Shown: positions 34,198-43,386, numbered from the stretch's first letter. The stretch: DNA of 64,000 nt from Oxalobacteraceae bacterium UBA4003 (GCA_002384815.1 DGBN01000029.1:1-64000); one strand, 5' to 3'. Numbers and translations: made by a program. Notes: generated by a model from the letters alone, not told the origin.

Positions 34198-35564
34198 GTA
34201 ACCTTCCTTCCTCTACAGTTAGGAATACTGACGAGCACCCGCGACCTGATCCAGTACCTTTCTTGCTGGCTCTTAAGTTGTGGTTCAAGCTAGGTTTCAT
34301 CGGTTTCGGTGGTCCTGCTGCCCAAATATCTCTGATGCACAGAGAACTCGTTGAACAAAGACACTGGATTAGCGAGAAGCGTTTTTTGCATGCCTTGAAC
34401 TACTGCATGTTGCTGCCGGGGCCGGAAGCCCAGCAACTCGCTACCTATATGGGGTGGCTGATGCACCGTACCAAAGGTGGTATCGCAGCCGGCGTGTTGT
34501 TCGTACTGCCGTCATTGTTTTTCCTGATTGCCTTGTCCTGGTTATATATCGCCTACGGTCATGTGTCTCTGATCGCCGGCCTGTTTTACGGTATCAAGCC
34601 CGCGATTACAGCCGTGGTCGTACATGCGGTCCATCGTATTGGTTCGCGCACATTGAAGAACAATCTGATGTGGACGATTGCCGCCGCATCCTTTGTCGCA
34701 ATCTTTGCGATGAATGTGCCTTTCCCTGTCATCGTCGCAACGGCGGGGTTGGTCGGTTATCTCGGCGGCCGTTATATTCCGCATAAATTTACTAGTGGTG
34801 GAAGTCACGGGCAAACCAATCAATCATATGGTCCCGCTTTGATCGATGACGATACGCCTGCACCTGAACACGCTCAGTTTCGCTGGCCTGTATTGACGAA
34901 AATTCTTGCTGTAGGCGCTGTGTTGTGGTGTGTGCCCATGGCGGCCTTGACGCTGCGCTTCGGCTGGGATCACACCTTGACGCAAATGGGGTGGTTCTTT
35001 ACCAAGGCCGCTTTACTGACTTTCGGTGGTGCATACGCCGTCTTGCCATATATCTATCAGGGAGCAATCGGGCACTACAACTGGCTCACGCCTACACAGA
35101 TGATCGATGGTTTGGCCTTGGGTGAAGCCAACCCCGGCCCGCTCATCATGGTGGTGGCGTTTGTCGGCTTTGTCGGCGCGTATGTACAGGCGGTATTCGG
35201 CCCGGATTTGCAGTTTCTTGCTGGAGCCACCGCAGCGGTACTTGTGACATGGTTCACTTTCCTGCCATCGTTCATTTTCATTCTGGCGGGCGGACCATTC
35301 GTCGAATCCACCCACGGCAATCTGAAATTCACTGCACCCTTGACCGGCATTACTGCTGCCGTGGTTGGCGTGATTCTCAATCTGGCCGTGTTCTTTGCCT
35401 ATCATGTCCTATGGCCGCAAGGATTTTCCGGCAGCTTCGATTGGGTCGCCGCATTGATGGTTGTCATCGCAGCAGTAGCACTGCTTCGCTACAAATGCAA
35501 TGTTATTCACGTCATCGCGGCCAGCGCGGTTATCGGGCTGCTTCTGAAAACGCTGATGCCTTGA
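34194..35564 (+). CDS. chrA: Chromate efflux transporter ChrA
   Basis: A 456-residue long-chain chromate ion transporter of the CHR superfamily, with two homologous halves. The first half has FKLGFIGFGGPAAQISLMHRELVE and the second FFTKAALLTFGGAYAVLPYI, each followed by several membrane spans and the GLALGEANPGPLIMV block. It exports chromate from the cytoplasm by proton motive force. It is translationally coupled to chrB. No further chromate gene (chrC, chrF) follows; the next gene is convergent. Confidence 0.95.
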   Translation: MSNLPSSTVRNTDEHPRPDPVPFLLALKLWFKLGFIGFGGPAAQISLMHRELVEQRHWISEKRFLHALNYCMLLPGPEAQQLATYMGWLMHRTKGGIAAGVLFVLPSLFFLIALSWLYIAYGHVSLIAGLFYGIKPAITAVVVHAVHRIGSRTLKNNLMWTIAAASFVAIFAMNVPFPVIVATAGLVGYLGGRYIPHKFTSGGSHGQTNQSYGPALIDDDTPAPEHAQFRWPVLTKILAVGAVLWCVPMAALTLRFGWDHTLTQMGWFFTKAALLTFGGAYAVLPYIYQGAIGHYNWLTPTQMIDGLALGEANPGPLIMVVAFVGFVGAYVQAVFGPDLQFLAGATAAVLVTWFTFLPSFIFILAGGPFVESTHGNLKFTAPLTGITAAVVGVILNLAVFFAYHVLWPQGFSGSFDWVAALMVVIAAVALLRYKCNVIHVIAASAVIGLLLKTLMP

Positions 35565-35590
35565 GCGGGATGAATGCAGCATGCGCGTAC

Positions 35591-37120
35591 TCAGCTCGGA
35601 TCGACTATGCCCTTTGCAATCATGCGTAATGCCGTCATGCTCGGAATGAAAAAGTAATCGCCGCCGCGTGTTTCCACCAGCCGCGGAATCCTGTTCAGGA
35701 AAAATGGGGCTTCGTCGCTGTCCGGTTCGACCTGCAGCACTGCCTTGCTCGGATATTCATCGCCATGATTGCCAAGGATGATTTCTTTGTCGTTGGCGGC
35801 CTTGAAATCGTTGCCGTAATTGATCCACTGCTGTTGCACAAATTCAAACTGCCGGTTGATGCTGGCATTGAGCATCATGATCACGATGCCGTGATTGCCG
35901 TCGTCGCGCGTGGCATCCTTGACCTCGCCATATGGCAAACCGCGTCGTATCACACGGCGACGATTGGACAATGCACCTGGGGTATCGAAAGCCTTGGGGG
36001 TCAGTTCCAGCGAAGCACGCGGATTGATGCGGCGCAGATGCGCGCTGAACGGGCATTTGGCACCGTGCATATCGTTATCGAAGGTAAATCCGCTCAACAT
36101 CCTGTCACGCTCCTGCGGCGTCGCCTGGCTGAATCTGGCATCCCACTCCGCCTTGCTGCCTGCATCCGGCGCCGACACCAGTGGCGCACCGTTGTCACGC
36201 CAGCGACCGACGAATTTCGCTGCCAGCAGTTCCTTGCCGCCCGGGTACTTGCTGCCTTCCTGTTCCAGATAACGATTGAAGCTGCCCACATTTTCATGCA
36301 GCTTGCGATACACCATGAAAGTACCGTTGCGCGACAACAGCTGGGGCGACGGTGCAATCGGATATTCTTCCGCTTCGTCGCGATGACCAAGTATGAATTC
36401 ACCGGTTGCCAGCGGCACCCACTGCCCGTCCCTGATCTGCTTGCCGCGCCCAAGCACGCGCTCCGGCCTGCCTGGCAAGCCCTCGAATACCGGATCGCCT
36501 ATGCCGTCGGTATAACCGAAATGCTCCTTGCTGCTTGCCCTGCCGTTTTCAAACACTGCGTGCACATCCTGAAAGGGCAAATGTTCATTACCATCGTCGC
36601 CGCGATGACCAGACAGAATCGCCACCCCGCCCGCACTATGAATCACCAAGCCCTGCAACCATTCGTATTGCCTGTGCACACCGGCCAGCGATTGCCCATT
36701 GAACGAAATCCATGCATGCACATCCTTGTGGAAATCGCGCTCCCGGCTTTCCTTCCAGATCGGGTCCCAGTATTCAGGTGCGCTGCGGTTGTCATCGCCG
36801 AGGATATCCACGCGCCTTTTCATCCCCATCACAAATTCCATCGGAAAACCGATCAGTGATGCACGCGGCAATTCCAGCGCTTTGAGGCCAGGATAGGTAA
36901 AGGCAATGTTGGTGGTCGCCAGCGGCTTTTCGATCGGATTCGGCTCTTCGCCCCAATTCACCGCCGTCGTCACCTGCTCGGTCACTGCGCGTAAAAATTT
37001 ACGGCCGCGCGCACCATCGCGAATATTCAAAAAGACGTAACGCGCAAACGGGAAGTTGTAACGGCCGTAGGCGCGAATCACATTGCCCTGGATATCCATC
37101 AAATCAAGAGTTTTCTTCAC
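35591..37120 (-). CDS. DyP-type heme peroxidase
   Basis: A 509-residue dye-decolorizing-type peroxidase. The GXXDG signature appears as GYTDGIGDP (about residue 203). The distal Arg and proximal His lie in the C-terminal half, probably NRRRVIRRG and its surroundings, though the exact heme His is not certain by eye. At 509 residues it is longer than bacterial A/B types, fitting the larger C/D-type group. The start is GTG 37120 with AAAGGA eight bases upstream. It is the last gene of a three-gene unit with two related unknown proteins, 14 bases after the nearer one. There is no Tat signal or encapsulin gene, so it is probably cytoplasmic. Confidence 0.88.
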   Translation of the reverse strand: MKKTLDLMDIQGNVIRAYGRYNFPFARYVFLNIRDGARGRKFLRAVTEQVTTAVNWGEEPNPIEKPLATTNIAFTYPGLKALELPRASLIGFPMEFVMGMKRRVDILGDDNRSAPEYWDPIWKESRERDFHKDVHAWISFNGQSLAGVHRQYEWLQGLVIHSAGGVAILSGHRGDDGNEHLPFQDVHAVFENGRASSKEHFGYTDGIGDPVFEGLPGRPERVLGRGKQIRDGQWVPLATGEFILGHRDEAEEYPIAPSPQLLSRNGTFMVYRKLHENVGSFNRYLEQEGSKYPGGKELLAAKFVGRWRDNGAPLVSAPDAGSKAEWDARFSQATPQERDRMLSGFTFDNDMHGAKCPFSAHLRRINPRASLELTPKAFDTPGALSNRRRVIRRGLPYGEVKDATRDDGNHGIVIMMLNASINRQFEFVQQQWINYGNDFKAANDKEIILGNHGDEYPSKAVLQVEPDSDEAPFFLNRIPRLVETRGGDYFFIPSMTALRMIAKGIVDPS

Positions 37121-37134
37121 AAGCGTATCCTTTA

Positions 37135-37827
37135 TTATTGTTTTTGCAGCGTGGATTGCCCCGGCCGCCAGGTCGGCGTTGCCAGGTTCGCCGGCTCGAC
37201 GCGCTGCATGAATGCCTGATATGCCTGTTGCAATTGCTCCGCTGGCAACCCCTGGTGCTCACTCACGAAACGGGAAAACTCCTGCTTCAGATATAGCCCC
37301 TTCAACTGCTTCGGCAAAGGCTCATCGTTCGAACCGACGAAAAACAGCGCAGCGCTCAACTGGCATTTCCTGATATAGGCAATAAAGCTCTCTGCATCGC
37401 GCACCCGATCAAAACCGTAGCAAAAACCCCATAGCTGCCGGATGTCTTCGCCGATGGCGGCCCACATACCGCGCAGGTAGGCGTCCGGATCGCCGTGGAT
37501 GTTGCAGCACCAGACCAGATATTTGGATTGCAAATGGTCTTCTTTCGGCAAGGCAGCGCGGCGGAAACGATCGGAAAAAATAGACAGTATGTTGTACCAG
37601 GTGCCACCGAAATCAGTGCCTGACAGCGACTCGCTATACACATCGTCCAGCACGAAATAGCGACACAAATATGTCTGCGGCACTTTCGCCATCGGGCTCT
37701 GCTCATTCAGGCCCCAGTTTTGCAAACGGCGGCGGACTTCATCGCTGTATGCTATGCCGGCAAGGTGGCCTTTCTGTATCGGCGACAGGCAGGTAAGCGC
37801 ACAGGCTTTATTGCTGACATTTGCCAT
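37135..37827 (-). CDS. Unknown partner protein of the DyP peroxidase
   Basis: A 230-residue soluble protein, not recognised. It shares a pattern with the next gene upstream: a similar N-terminus (MxNxxxKAxA...PI), an aromatic strand (YLCRYFVLDD), then YLVWCCNIHGDPDAYL, which lines up with YMLFFSNFNGSWAQYV there, and a helix starting IRQLWGFCYGF. The two look like diverged paralogues. AAGGGGAGA lies before ATG 37827, almost the same ribosome-binding site as its paralogue. It is cotranscribed with the peroxidase. A ferredoxin-like fold related to heme or lipid oxidation is a guess only. Confidence 0.65.
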   Translation of the reverse strand: MANVSNKACALTCLSPIQKGHLAGIAYSDEVRRRLQNWGLNEQSPMAKVPQTYLCRYFVLDDVYSESLSGTDFGGTWYNILSIFSDRFRRAALPKEDHLQSKYLVWCCNIHGDPDAYLRGMWAAIGEDIRQLWGFCYGFDRVRDAESFIAYIRKCQLSAALFFVGSNDEPLPKQLKGLYLKQEFSRFVSEHQGLPAEQLQQAYQAFMQRVEPANLATPTWRPGQSTLQKQ

Positions 37828-37829
37828 GC

Positions 37830-38450
37830 TTAATCTCCCCTTGCCTGTTCAGCCAGACTGACAATAGGTGTCGGCAGCATGGTACCCAGATCATGCTGCA
37901 GGGTACGCAGCAATGCCTTGTACTGCTTCAGGAATTGATCGGGTGCGACATCGTAAAACTGCCGGTCGAAATCGAGCAAGGCTGCTTTCAGCTTTTGCGC
38001 TGCCTTTACATCGTTGGCCGTCGCCATCGGATAGGCGTTGTAATAGTGATCGGTCTGAATCTGGTTGAACTGGATATATGAGTGGAAAGGCGTCAGCGGC
38101 ACCGATTTCGGATAGCGGATATTCCATTTCCAGAACAGATCCAGCCCGCTCGGAATCGCGAAGGTAAATGAATCCACATACTGCGCCCAGCTACCGTTGA
38201 AATTACTGAAAAACAGCATATAGGCGTAATGCAGGTTTTCCTTTGGCTGCCGCTCATCGAGATGCGGAAACTGGTTCTTGCCGATAATTACCCAGCGCGC
38301 ATAGTGAATCAGCGACAGCGTGATCAAACCCCTGAGCGTGGCCGGTTTCTTCAGCGCGACCCAGAAAATGAGCTTGTTGATCCATGCCATATACCAGCGT
38401 ATCGGCGTGATCACATTCATGGCATACGCTTTTCCAGCAATATTCGACAT
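37830..38450 (-). CDS. Unknown protein heading the DyP peroxidase operon
   Basis: A 206-residue protein, not recognised, with an aromatic-rich core: IHYARWVII, YMLFFSNFNGSWAQYVDSF, and a PFHSYIQFNQIQTDHYYNAYP segment. It may associate with membranes through a moderately hydrophobic stretch near residues 15-35 but has no clear signal. AAGGGGAGAAGGC precedes ATG 38450. It is separated from its apparent paralogue by two bases and opens the three-gene unit with the DyP peroxidase. Confidence 0.65.
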   Translation of the reverse strand: MSNIAGKAYAMNVITPIRWYMAWINKLIFWVALKKPATLRGLITLSLIHYARWVIIGKNQFPHLDERQPKENLHYAYMLFFSNFNGSWAQYVDSFTFAIPSGLDLFWKWNIRYPKSVPLTPFHSYIQFNQIQTDHYYNAYPMATANDVKAAQKLKAALLDFDRQFYDVAPDQFLKQYKALLRTLQHDLGTMLPTPIVSLAEQARGD

Positions 38451-38823
38451 GCCTTCTCCCCTTGCATGCAGCTTCTGATGGCAGGCACCGGACGACGAAC
38501 CGATGCGCCAGTTTCCCTACCCTGATGATTGATCGCAGGCACGATCAAACCTGTATGAGCAAGCGCTCCGAATGACGCCTGTTATTTTTCCAGGCACGGC
38601 CTTGCATTACCGCCTGCATTTCTGATTCGATTTTCTATGGCAGCCGGATTTGCGCAAGACTACAGCAAATAATGTATTTTTTATAACAAAATAAAAACCT
38701 GGACATCATTCCAGTTACACAAGCATTTGCTATATTCTTCACTGGCACCGCCTTCCAGCAGACAGCGACCGTAGCGATGGCGTGCCATTTCCATGTGTTG
38801 CGGAAAAACCTATCAGGAAAGTC
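38451..38823. other. Divergent regulatory gap, about 370 bases
   Basis: Region between the DyP unit (minus) and the phosphorelay protein (plus). It holds an AT-rich block at 38665-38698 that probably contains the minus-strand promoter. A small inverted repeat (CTGGA, six bases, TCCAG; 38699-38714) and a TATATT box near 38731 on the plus strand are also present. I see no RNA gene or terminator. Confidence 0.4.
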
Positions 38824-40383
38824 ATGTCCTCACGCTTGCCATTCACATTCAAGATGCTTACGTCCGCACAACGACACCGCATTGCACGGCGACGTGAACG
38901 TCACAACGGCAAGGTGAGCGACACGCAAATTCGTACACAGCTGCTCGACCATGTACAGCACACGATCAACACACAAATGAACGGCATCATCGGTGCGCTG
39001 GAAATGATACGCAAGGACGATCTGCCCTCCGACCAATGCGAAATGATCAATCTGGCGCAGAGCAGCGCCGACACACTGCTGGCGGATATCGGACAATTGC
39101 TCGACCTGGATGCGCCTTTCGTCCATCCCGTCGTCAATGACGCAGTACGCAAATCGCTGACAGACATGCGAATGATGGTGGTCGGCGCCGATGAGCTTGC
39201 CCGCGCCCGGATTGAGGAAGAGCTGCAAGGACACGAGGTACGCGTAGACGGTTTCGGATTACCCAATGCCGCGCTGGCGGCACTGGAAAAAGCAGCACGC
39301 AGTGGCGACCCCTATCGCATTGCGCTGCTGGAACAGCATATACCCGGTATTGATGGCGAAACGCTGGGCACCGCCATCGGCAATGCGGCGCTGCATCACG
39401 ATACCCTGCTCGTATTGATCAGCGACGAACACAACAGACACGATGCGGAACGTTTGACGCATGCCGGCTTTTCCGCCTGGCTGCCACCCGCTGCGCCACA
39501 AGCGATGCTGATCAATACACTGGACATGTTATGTGGCTGCATCGTCAAAAAAGATGCACCGCGCTTCGTCTGCGCAGGCCTGCGTCTGGGCGCCGAGAAT
39601 GCGCCACTGAAACACTTCCCGCTTTTCGCGCATTGCCGCATCCTGGTGGTGGACGACAATCCAGTGAACCTGCAAGTCGCGCAGCAGATGCTGGAACGTT
39701 TCCGCTGCAAGGTCGATACTGCAAAGAGCGGCGCACAAGCCCTGCTACTGTCCGGCGAACAGCATTACGACCTGATCCTGCTGGATTGCCAGATGCCGCA
39801 AATGGACGGCTATCAAACCACTGCCTTGCTGCGTGCGGCAGAAAACGCTGATACGCACACCATCATCATCGGCTGGTCGGCCGGCATCAATCGCAATGAA
39901 CGCGATACCTGTCTCGCCATCGGCATGGACGATTTCATCAGCAAACCGATGCGCATGCGTGCCCTGAACGACTTGTTGATGCGCTGGTTGCGATCGCAGC
40001 CTGTCTGCAGTACCGTCGCGTTGCAGCAGGGTGATGAACTGGAGGCGACGCAACAAATGTTTGGTCCAGACTTCATCGAACTGGCGCAGCTATTCCTGGA
40101 AGACAGTCCGAAACGTCTGGCACACCTGCAAGAAGTCAGCACCGGCAAGGATGCCATTGCCATCGCAAAATTTTCGCATGTACTGTGCGGTAGTTCGGCA
40201 TCGATAGGCGCCAGCACTCTGGCTGCCTTGTGCAGGGAACTGGAAATCCGGGCAAAAAACAATGCGCTGGACGATACGTCCTCGCGCTTCCATGCGATTG
40301 CATGCGAATATGCACGCATAGATGCAAAATTACACGGCATGCTGAACGTCGCCCGCCATGTCGCATCACCCAACAAGCACTAA
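38824..40383 (+). CDS. Phosphorelay protein: HisKA-like, two receivers, HPt, no ATPase
   Basis: A 519-residue protein. A HisKA-like helix pair (about 40-95) contains HTINTQMNGIIG, where the usual HEIRTP is altered but the histidine stays. No HATPase domain follows. A first receiver-like region (about 115-240) lacks the phospho-acceptor Asp. A second (about 275-395) is complete with LVVDDN and LILLDCQMPQMDG, and the C-terminal HPt domain has FSHVLCGSSASIGA with its histidine. It cannot autophosphorylate and would need phosphate from another kinase. AGGAAAG lies before ATG 38824; an upstream frame from 38782 is rejected. Confidence 0.82.
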   Translation: MSSRLPFTFKMLTSAQRHRIARRRERHNGKVSDTQIRTQLLDHVQHTINTQMNGIIGALEMIRKDDLPSDQCEMINLAQSSADTLLADIGQLLDLDAPFVHPVVNDAVRKSLTDMRMMVVGADELARARIEEELQGHEVRVDGFGLPNAALAALEKAARSGDPYRIALLEQHIPGIDGETLGTAIGNAALHHDTLLVLISDEHNRHDAERLTHAGFSAWLPPAAPQAMLINTLDMLCGCIVKKDAPRFVCAGLRLGAENAPLKHFPLFAHCRILVVDDNPVNLQVAQQMLERFRCKVDTAKSGAQALLLSGEQHYDLILLDCQMPQMDGYQTTALLRAAENADTHTIIIGWSAGINRNERDTCLAIGMDDFISKPMRMRALNDLLMRWLRSQPVCSTVALQQGDELEATQQMFGPDFIELAQLFLEDSPKRLAHLQEVSTGKDAIAIAKFSHVLCGSSASIGASTLAALCRELEIRAKNNALDDTSSRFHAIACEYARIDAKLHGMLNVARHVASPNKH

Positions 40384-40459
40384 ACGAACAATTGCCATCA
40401 TCAGGAAAGTGCAAACGCATTTATCCATCATTCCGTATCAGGCTGGAAAACATAGAAAA

Positions 40460-40798
40460 ATGAATCACATCCCCGAATCAAAGAAAAATCACCTGTGGCG
40501 CAAAACGATCTGGCATACCAACCCGGAAGAATTTCCGCTCGGCCCGCATCATTCAGTGGAAGTGTATTGCTGTGAAGAGTCGAATGGCTACGCAGTCTGG
40601 TACGCGCGCCGGCTGGCAAAAGACGATGACAGGAATACTGCCGGCACTGAAAACGGCGATTACCTGCTGGCTTATTTTGCAAAAATCAGGCGCGACGACG
40701 CGATCGAGCACGCAGTACTGATTGCCAATAGCCATACTGCAGTAGATGCAGTGATTGCAGCACTGGATGTGCTGGCAAAGAACGCACAGAAAGTTTGA
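40460..40798 (+). CDS. Hypothetical protein, 112 aa
   Basis: A soluble protein of 112 residues, not recognised. ATG 40460 is chosen because GGAAAAC lies upstream and the longer reading from 40358 overlaps the preceding gene. The sequence alternates strands in the first half (VEVYCCEESNGYAVWYARRL) and helices at the end (AVDAVIAALDVLAKNAQ). It follows the phosphorelay gene by 76 bases on the same strand and ends before a hairpin. No function is suggested. Confidence 0.6.
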   Translation: MNHIPESKKNHLWRKTIWHTNPEEFPLGPHHSVEVYCCEESNGYAVWYARRLAKDDDRNTAGTENGDYLLAYFAKIRRDDAIEHAVLIANSHTAVDAVIAALDVLAKNAQKV

Positions 40799-40816
40799 CG
40801 AAGACGGACGTTAATC

Positions 40817-40838
40817 GGAAGGCTGCTTGCGGCCTTCC
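40817..40838 (+). terminator. Possible terminator hairpin
   Basis: GGAAGGC pairs with GCCTTCC around an eight-base loop, 18 bases after the 112-aa gene. A C-run rather than a T-run follows, so it is a weak candidate. Confidence 0.4.
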
Positions 40839-40855
40839 CCCCCCATCTCTTCGCA

Positions 40856-40884
40856 TGCGTGATGATCCGTCAGATCATCACGCA
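40856..40884. repeat. Perfect 12-bp inverted repeat
   Basis: TGCGTGATGATC and its exact complement flank a five-base loop, in the gap between two convergent genes. No T-run follows on either strand. It may act as an RNA-stabilising or weak termination hairpin for the aminotransferase transcript. Confidence 0.55.
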
Positions 40885-40911
40885 TCGCTCAATGATTGAG
40901 TCGCGAGTCTT

Positions 40912-42039
40912 TCAGATGATCGCGTCCAGAGCCTTGGACAGGTTTGCTACGGTGCGCTCAATGTTATGCAGCTTGTCGAGACCAAACAAACCAACGCGGA
41001 AGGTCTTGAAGTCAGCACGTTCATCGCATTGCAGGGGCACGCCCGCTGCCGTTTGCAATCCAGCTGCCACAAATTTCCTGGCCGACTGTATGCCGTCATC
41101 ATTGGTGTAGCTCACCACCACACCCGGCGCCTGAAATCCTTCCGCCGCAACGCTCTTGAAACCTTTTGACTCCAGCAGTGCGCGTACTTTGTCACCCAGC
41201 TCCTGCTGCTCGGCACGCACTTTATCGAAACCATATGCAGCAGTCTCTTCCATCACATCGCGCAAAATAGTGAGCGCGTCAGTAGGCATGGTGGTGTGAT
41301 AGGCGACATTACCTTGCTCGTACGACTCCATGATTTGCAGCCACTTGCGCAAGTCGCAAGCGAAGCTGGTACTTTGCGTCGCGTCGATTTTTTCGCGTGC
41401 AAGTGCACTCAGCATGACGAAGGCACAGCCGGCCGAAGCACTCCAGCCTTTTTGCGGTGCGCTGATCAGAATATCGACACCCGTCGCTTGCATATCGACC
41501 CACATGCAACCGGAAGCGATACAGTCCAGCACGAACAAGCCACCCACTGCATGTACTGCATCAGAAACCTGACGCATGTAGTCATCTGTCAACATGATTC
41601 CGGAAGCGGTTTCCACATGCGGAGCAAACACTACAGCCGGTTTGATTGCCTTGATGGTAGCGATCACTTCGGCTATAGGAGCCGGTGCAAAAGCTGCCTG
41701 TGGCGCATCTTCCAGCTGACGCGCCTTTAGTACTGTGGTGCCGGCAGGGATGTCGCCCATGTCCAGAATCTGGGTCCAGCGATAGCTGAACCAACCATTG
41801 CGCAGAATCAGGCATTGCTGCCTGGTCGCGAACTGACGCGCTACAGCTTCCATACCGAAGGTGCCGCTACCGGGCATGACGACGGCAGATTGTGCTTTGT
41901 AGACTTCTTTCAGGTTCTTGGAAATGTCACGCATTACGCCTTGAAAGCGTTGCGACATATGGTTGATCGCACGATCTGTATAAACGACGGAATATTCGAG
42001 AAGACCGTCGGGATCGACGTTGGGTAATAGACCTGGCAC
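40912..42039 (-). CDS. Class V aminotransferase (alanine/serine-glyoxylate type)
   Basis: A 375-residue PLP enzyme of fold type I. The PLP lysine lies in SAPQKGWSA, preceded by the FVLDCIASGCMWVDM strand with the cofactor Asp and the N-terminal GSGTFGMEA phosphate-binding turn. The family interconverts amino and oxo acids, with glyoxylate as a common acceptor. The exact substrate is not determined. Length is normal. It lies between a convergent small gene and the formyltransferase-ACT gene on the same strand (183-base gap), so it is probably its own unit. Confidence 0.85.
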   Translation of the reverse strand: MPGLLPNVDPDGLLEYSVVYTDRAINHMSQRFQGVMRDISKNLKEVYKAQSAVVMPGSGTFGMEAVARQFATRQQCLILRNGWFSYRWTQILDMGDIPAGTTVLKARQLEDAPQAAFAPAPIAEVIATIKAIKPAVVFAPHVETASGIMLTDDYMRQVSDAVHAVGGLFVLDCIASGCMWVDMQATGVDILISAPQKGWSASAGCAFVMLSALAREKIDATQSTSFACDLRKWLQIMESYEQGNVAYHTTMPTDALTILRDVMEETAAYGFDKVRAEQQELGDKVRALLESKGFKSVAAEGFQAPGVVVSYTNDDGIQSARKFVAAGLQTAAGVPLQCDERADFKTFRVGLFGLDKLHNIERTVANLSKALDAII

Positions 42040-42222
42040 GTTTGCTCCGGCAAGAATGAATAAATTCGGCCTGGCCAGGCTTTACCTGGTCAGGCCACAA
42101 AAGGCAAAAGAATTGCCGCAAAGGATGGATTTTACCAAAATCGACCACTCAAGCCCGGATGTCGTCCGGAAAGCCCGTTTTTCCAGGCCGGACTTGTCCG
42201 GTGTCAGCAGTCAAGCCGGCAT

Positions 42223-43386
42223 TCAATTCGACGTCTCAGCCTTTGGCTTCTCGCCCAGGGCGATATCGACTGTCATCTCATGCGCCAGGGCACCCAACTC
42301 CTGTCGCAAGTCATCGACGGACAACTTGGCAGGAACCAGCAAGTGCGCGCCGATCTTGAACGTTTGCTTGCCGGACACACCGCTGCGAACGATCTCGGTA
42401 TGTATACTCTCGACGCTGATATTGCGCTCCGCCAGAATCTTGGTCAGGCTGCTGACGATCCCCACCCGATCATCGCCAATCAATTCGAGCTCAACACTCT
42501 TGATCGAGTTGGATACTGCGGCGCCGTCGCTCTTGGCAACGACCACCTGCAAACCGCTGGACTCCAGTCCGCGCAAGGCATTTGCCAGCGCATCCGCATT
42601 CTCGCGCGGTACCTCGAAGTGCACCATGCCGGCGAATTCTCCGGCCAGTCTGCTCATGCGGCTGGCTGCCCAGTTTGCGCCATAACGCTGCGCTCGCTCG
42701 GCCAGCGAACGAACGATACCGTGACGGTCAGTTCCCACAATAGACACGACCAGCGAAATGGTCGTCGAAGATACTTCCTCGGCCAGCACCACAGAGCGGC
42801 GGATCATTGGCGCCTTGGTGGCGAAGCGTGCGTCCTGCTGGAAGGCCGGAAGCTCACCGTGTTCAGCGGCGTGGTGAATAACTTTGCTCAACAGTTGCAA
42901 GCCCATAGGCGCCAATGCACGCTCCCACAACTCACGTGCAGTTTCGCCCTTTTCAACAAAACACCAATCCTGCGCTGCGACGGCACCCGCATCCCAGCCA
43001 TCGGCCAGGTGATATATCGAGCCGCCAGCGATCGGGTCGCCTTCCAGTATCGTCCATTCGACCGCAGCAATACCGCGATGTCTCGGCAACAGTGAAGGGT
43101 GATAACCGATGCCACCCAGACGCGAGCGCGCAAGCGCCTCGTCGCTCACACGCGCATGCGTATGCGCCGCGAGGATGATATCGGTGCCCTCGGCAATTGC
43201 CTCGCCCGGTACGAAGCGCGGGTTTTCGAGTACGTGCAGCGGGATGCCGGCCGCCCGTGCGGCTTGCGCCAGACGATCATCTTCAGTCGGAGCGACGACG
43301 CTGGTGAATTCAATTCCCTCTTCCTTGCGTAGTGTCTCGAATACCTGAGCGCCAAAATAGCGCGATCCGACCAATGCACATTTCAT
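42223..43386 (-). CDS. Formyltransferase-like domain fused to two ACT domains
   Basis: A 387-residue protein. Residues 1-200 are a formyltransferase fold with GYHPSLLPRHRG (H96) and D132 (GWDAG). The usual catalytic Asn two positions before His is Gly94, a replacement that recalls the hydrolase domain of 10-formyl-THF dehydrogenase. Two ACT domains follow (about 208-285 and 298-370), GcvR-like, with GTDRHGIVRSL and GDDRVGIVSSL. PurU, the formyl-THF deformylase, has ACT first and formyltransferase second; here the order is reversed with two ACT copies. Amino-acid-regulated 10-formyl-THF hydrolysis is an attractive inference. No folate gene is adjacent. Confidence 0.78.
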   Translation of the reverse strand: MKCALVGSRYFGAQVFETLRKEEGIEFTSVVAPTEDDRLAQAARAAGIPLHVLENPRFVPGEAIAEGTDIILAAHTHARVSDEALARSRLGGIGYHPSLLPRHRGIAAVEWTILEGDPIAGGSIYHLADGWDAGAVAAQDWCFVEKGETARELWERALAPMGLQLLSKVIHHAAEHGELPAFQQDARFATKAPMIRRSVVLAEEVSSTTISLVVSIVGTDRHGIVRSLAERAQRYGANWAASRMSRLAGEFAGMVHFEVPRENADALANALRGLESSGLQVVVAKSDGAAVSNSIKSVELELIGDDRVGIVSSLTKILAERNISVESIHTEIVRSGVSGKQTFKIGAHLLVPAKLSVDDLRQELGALAHEMTVDIALGEKPKAETSN

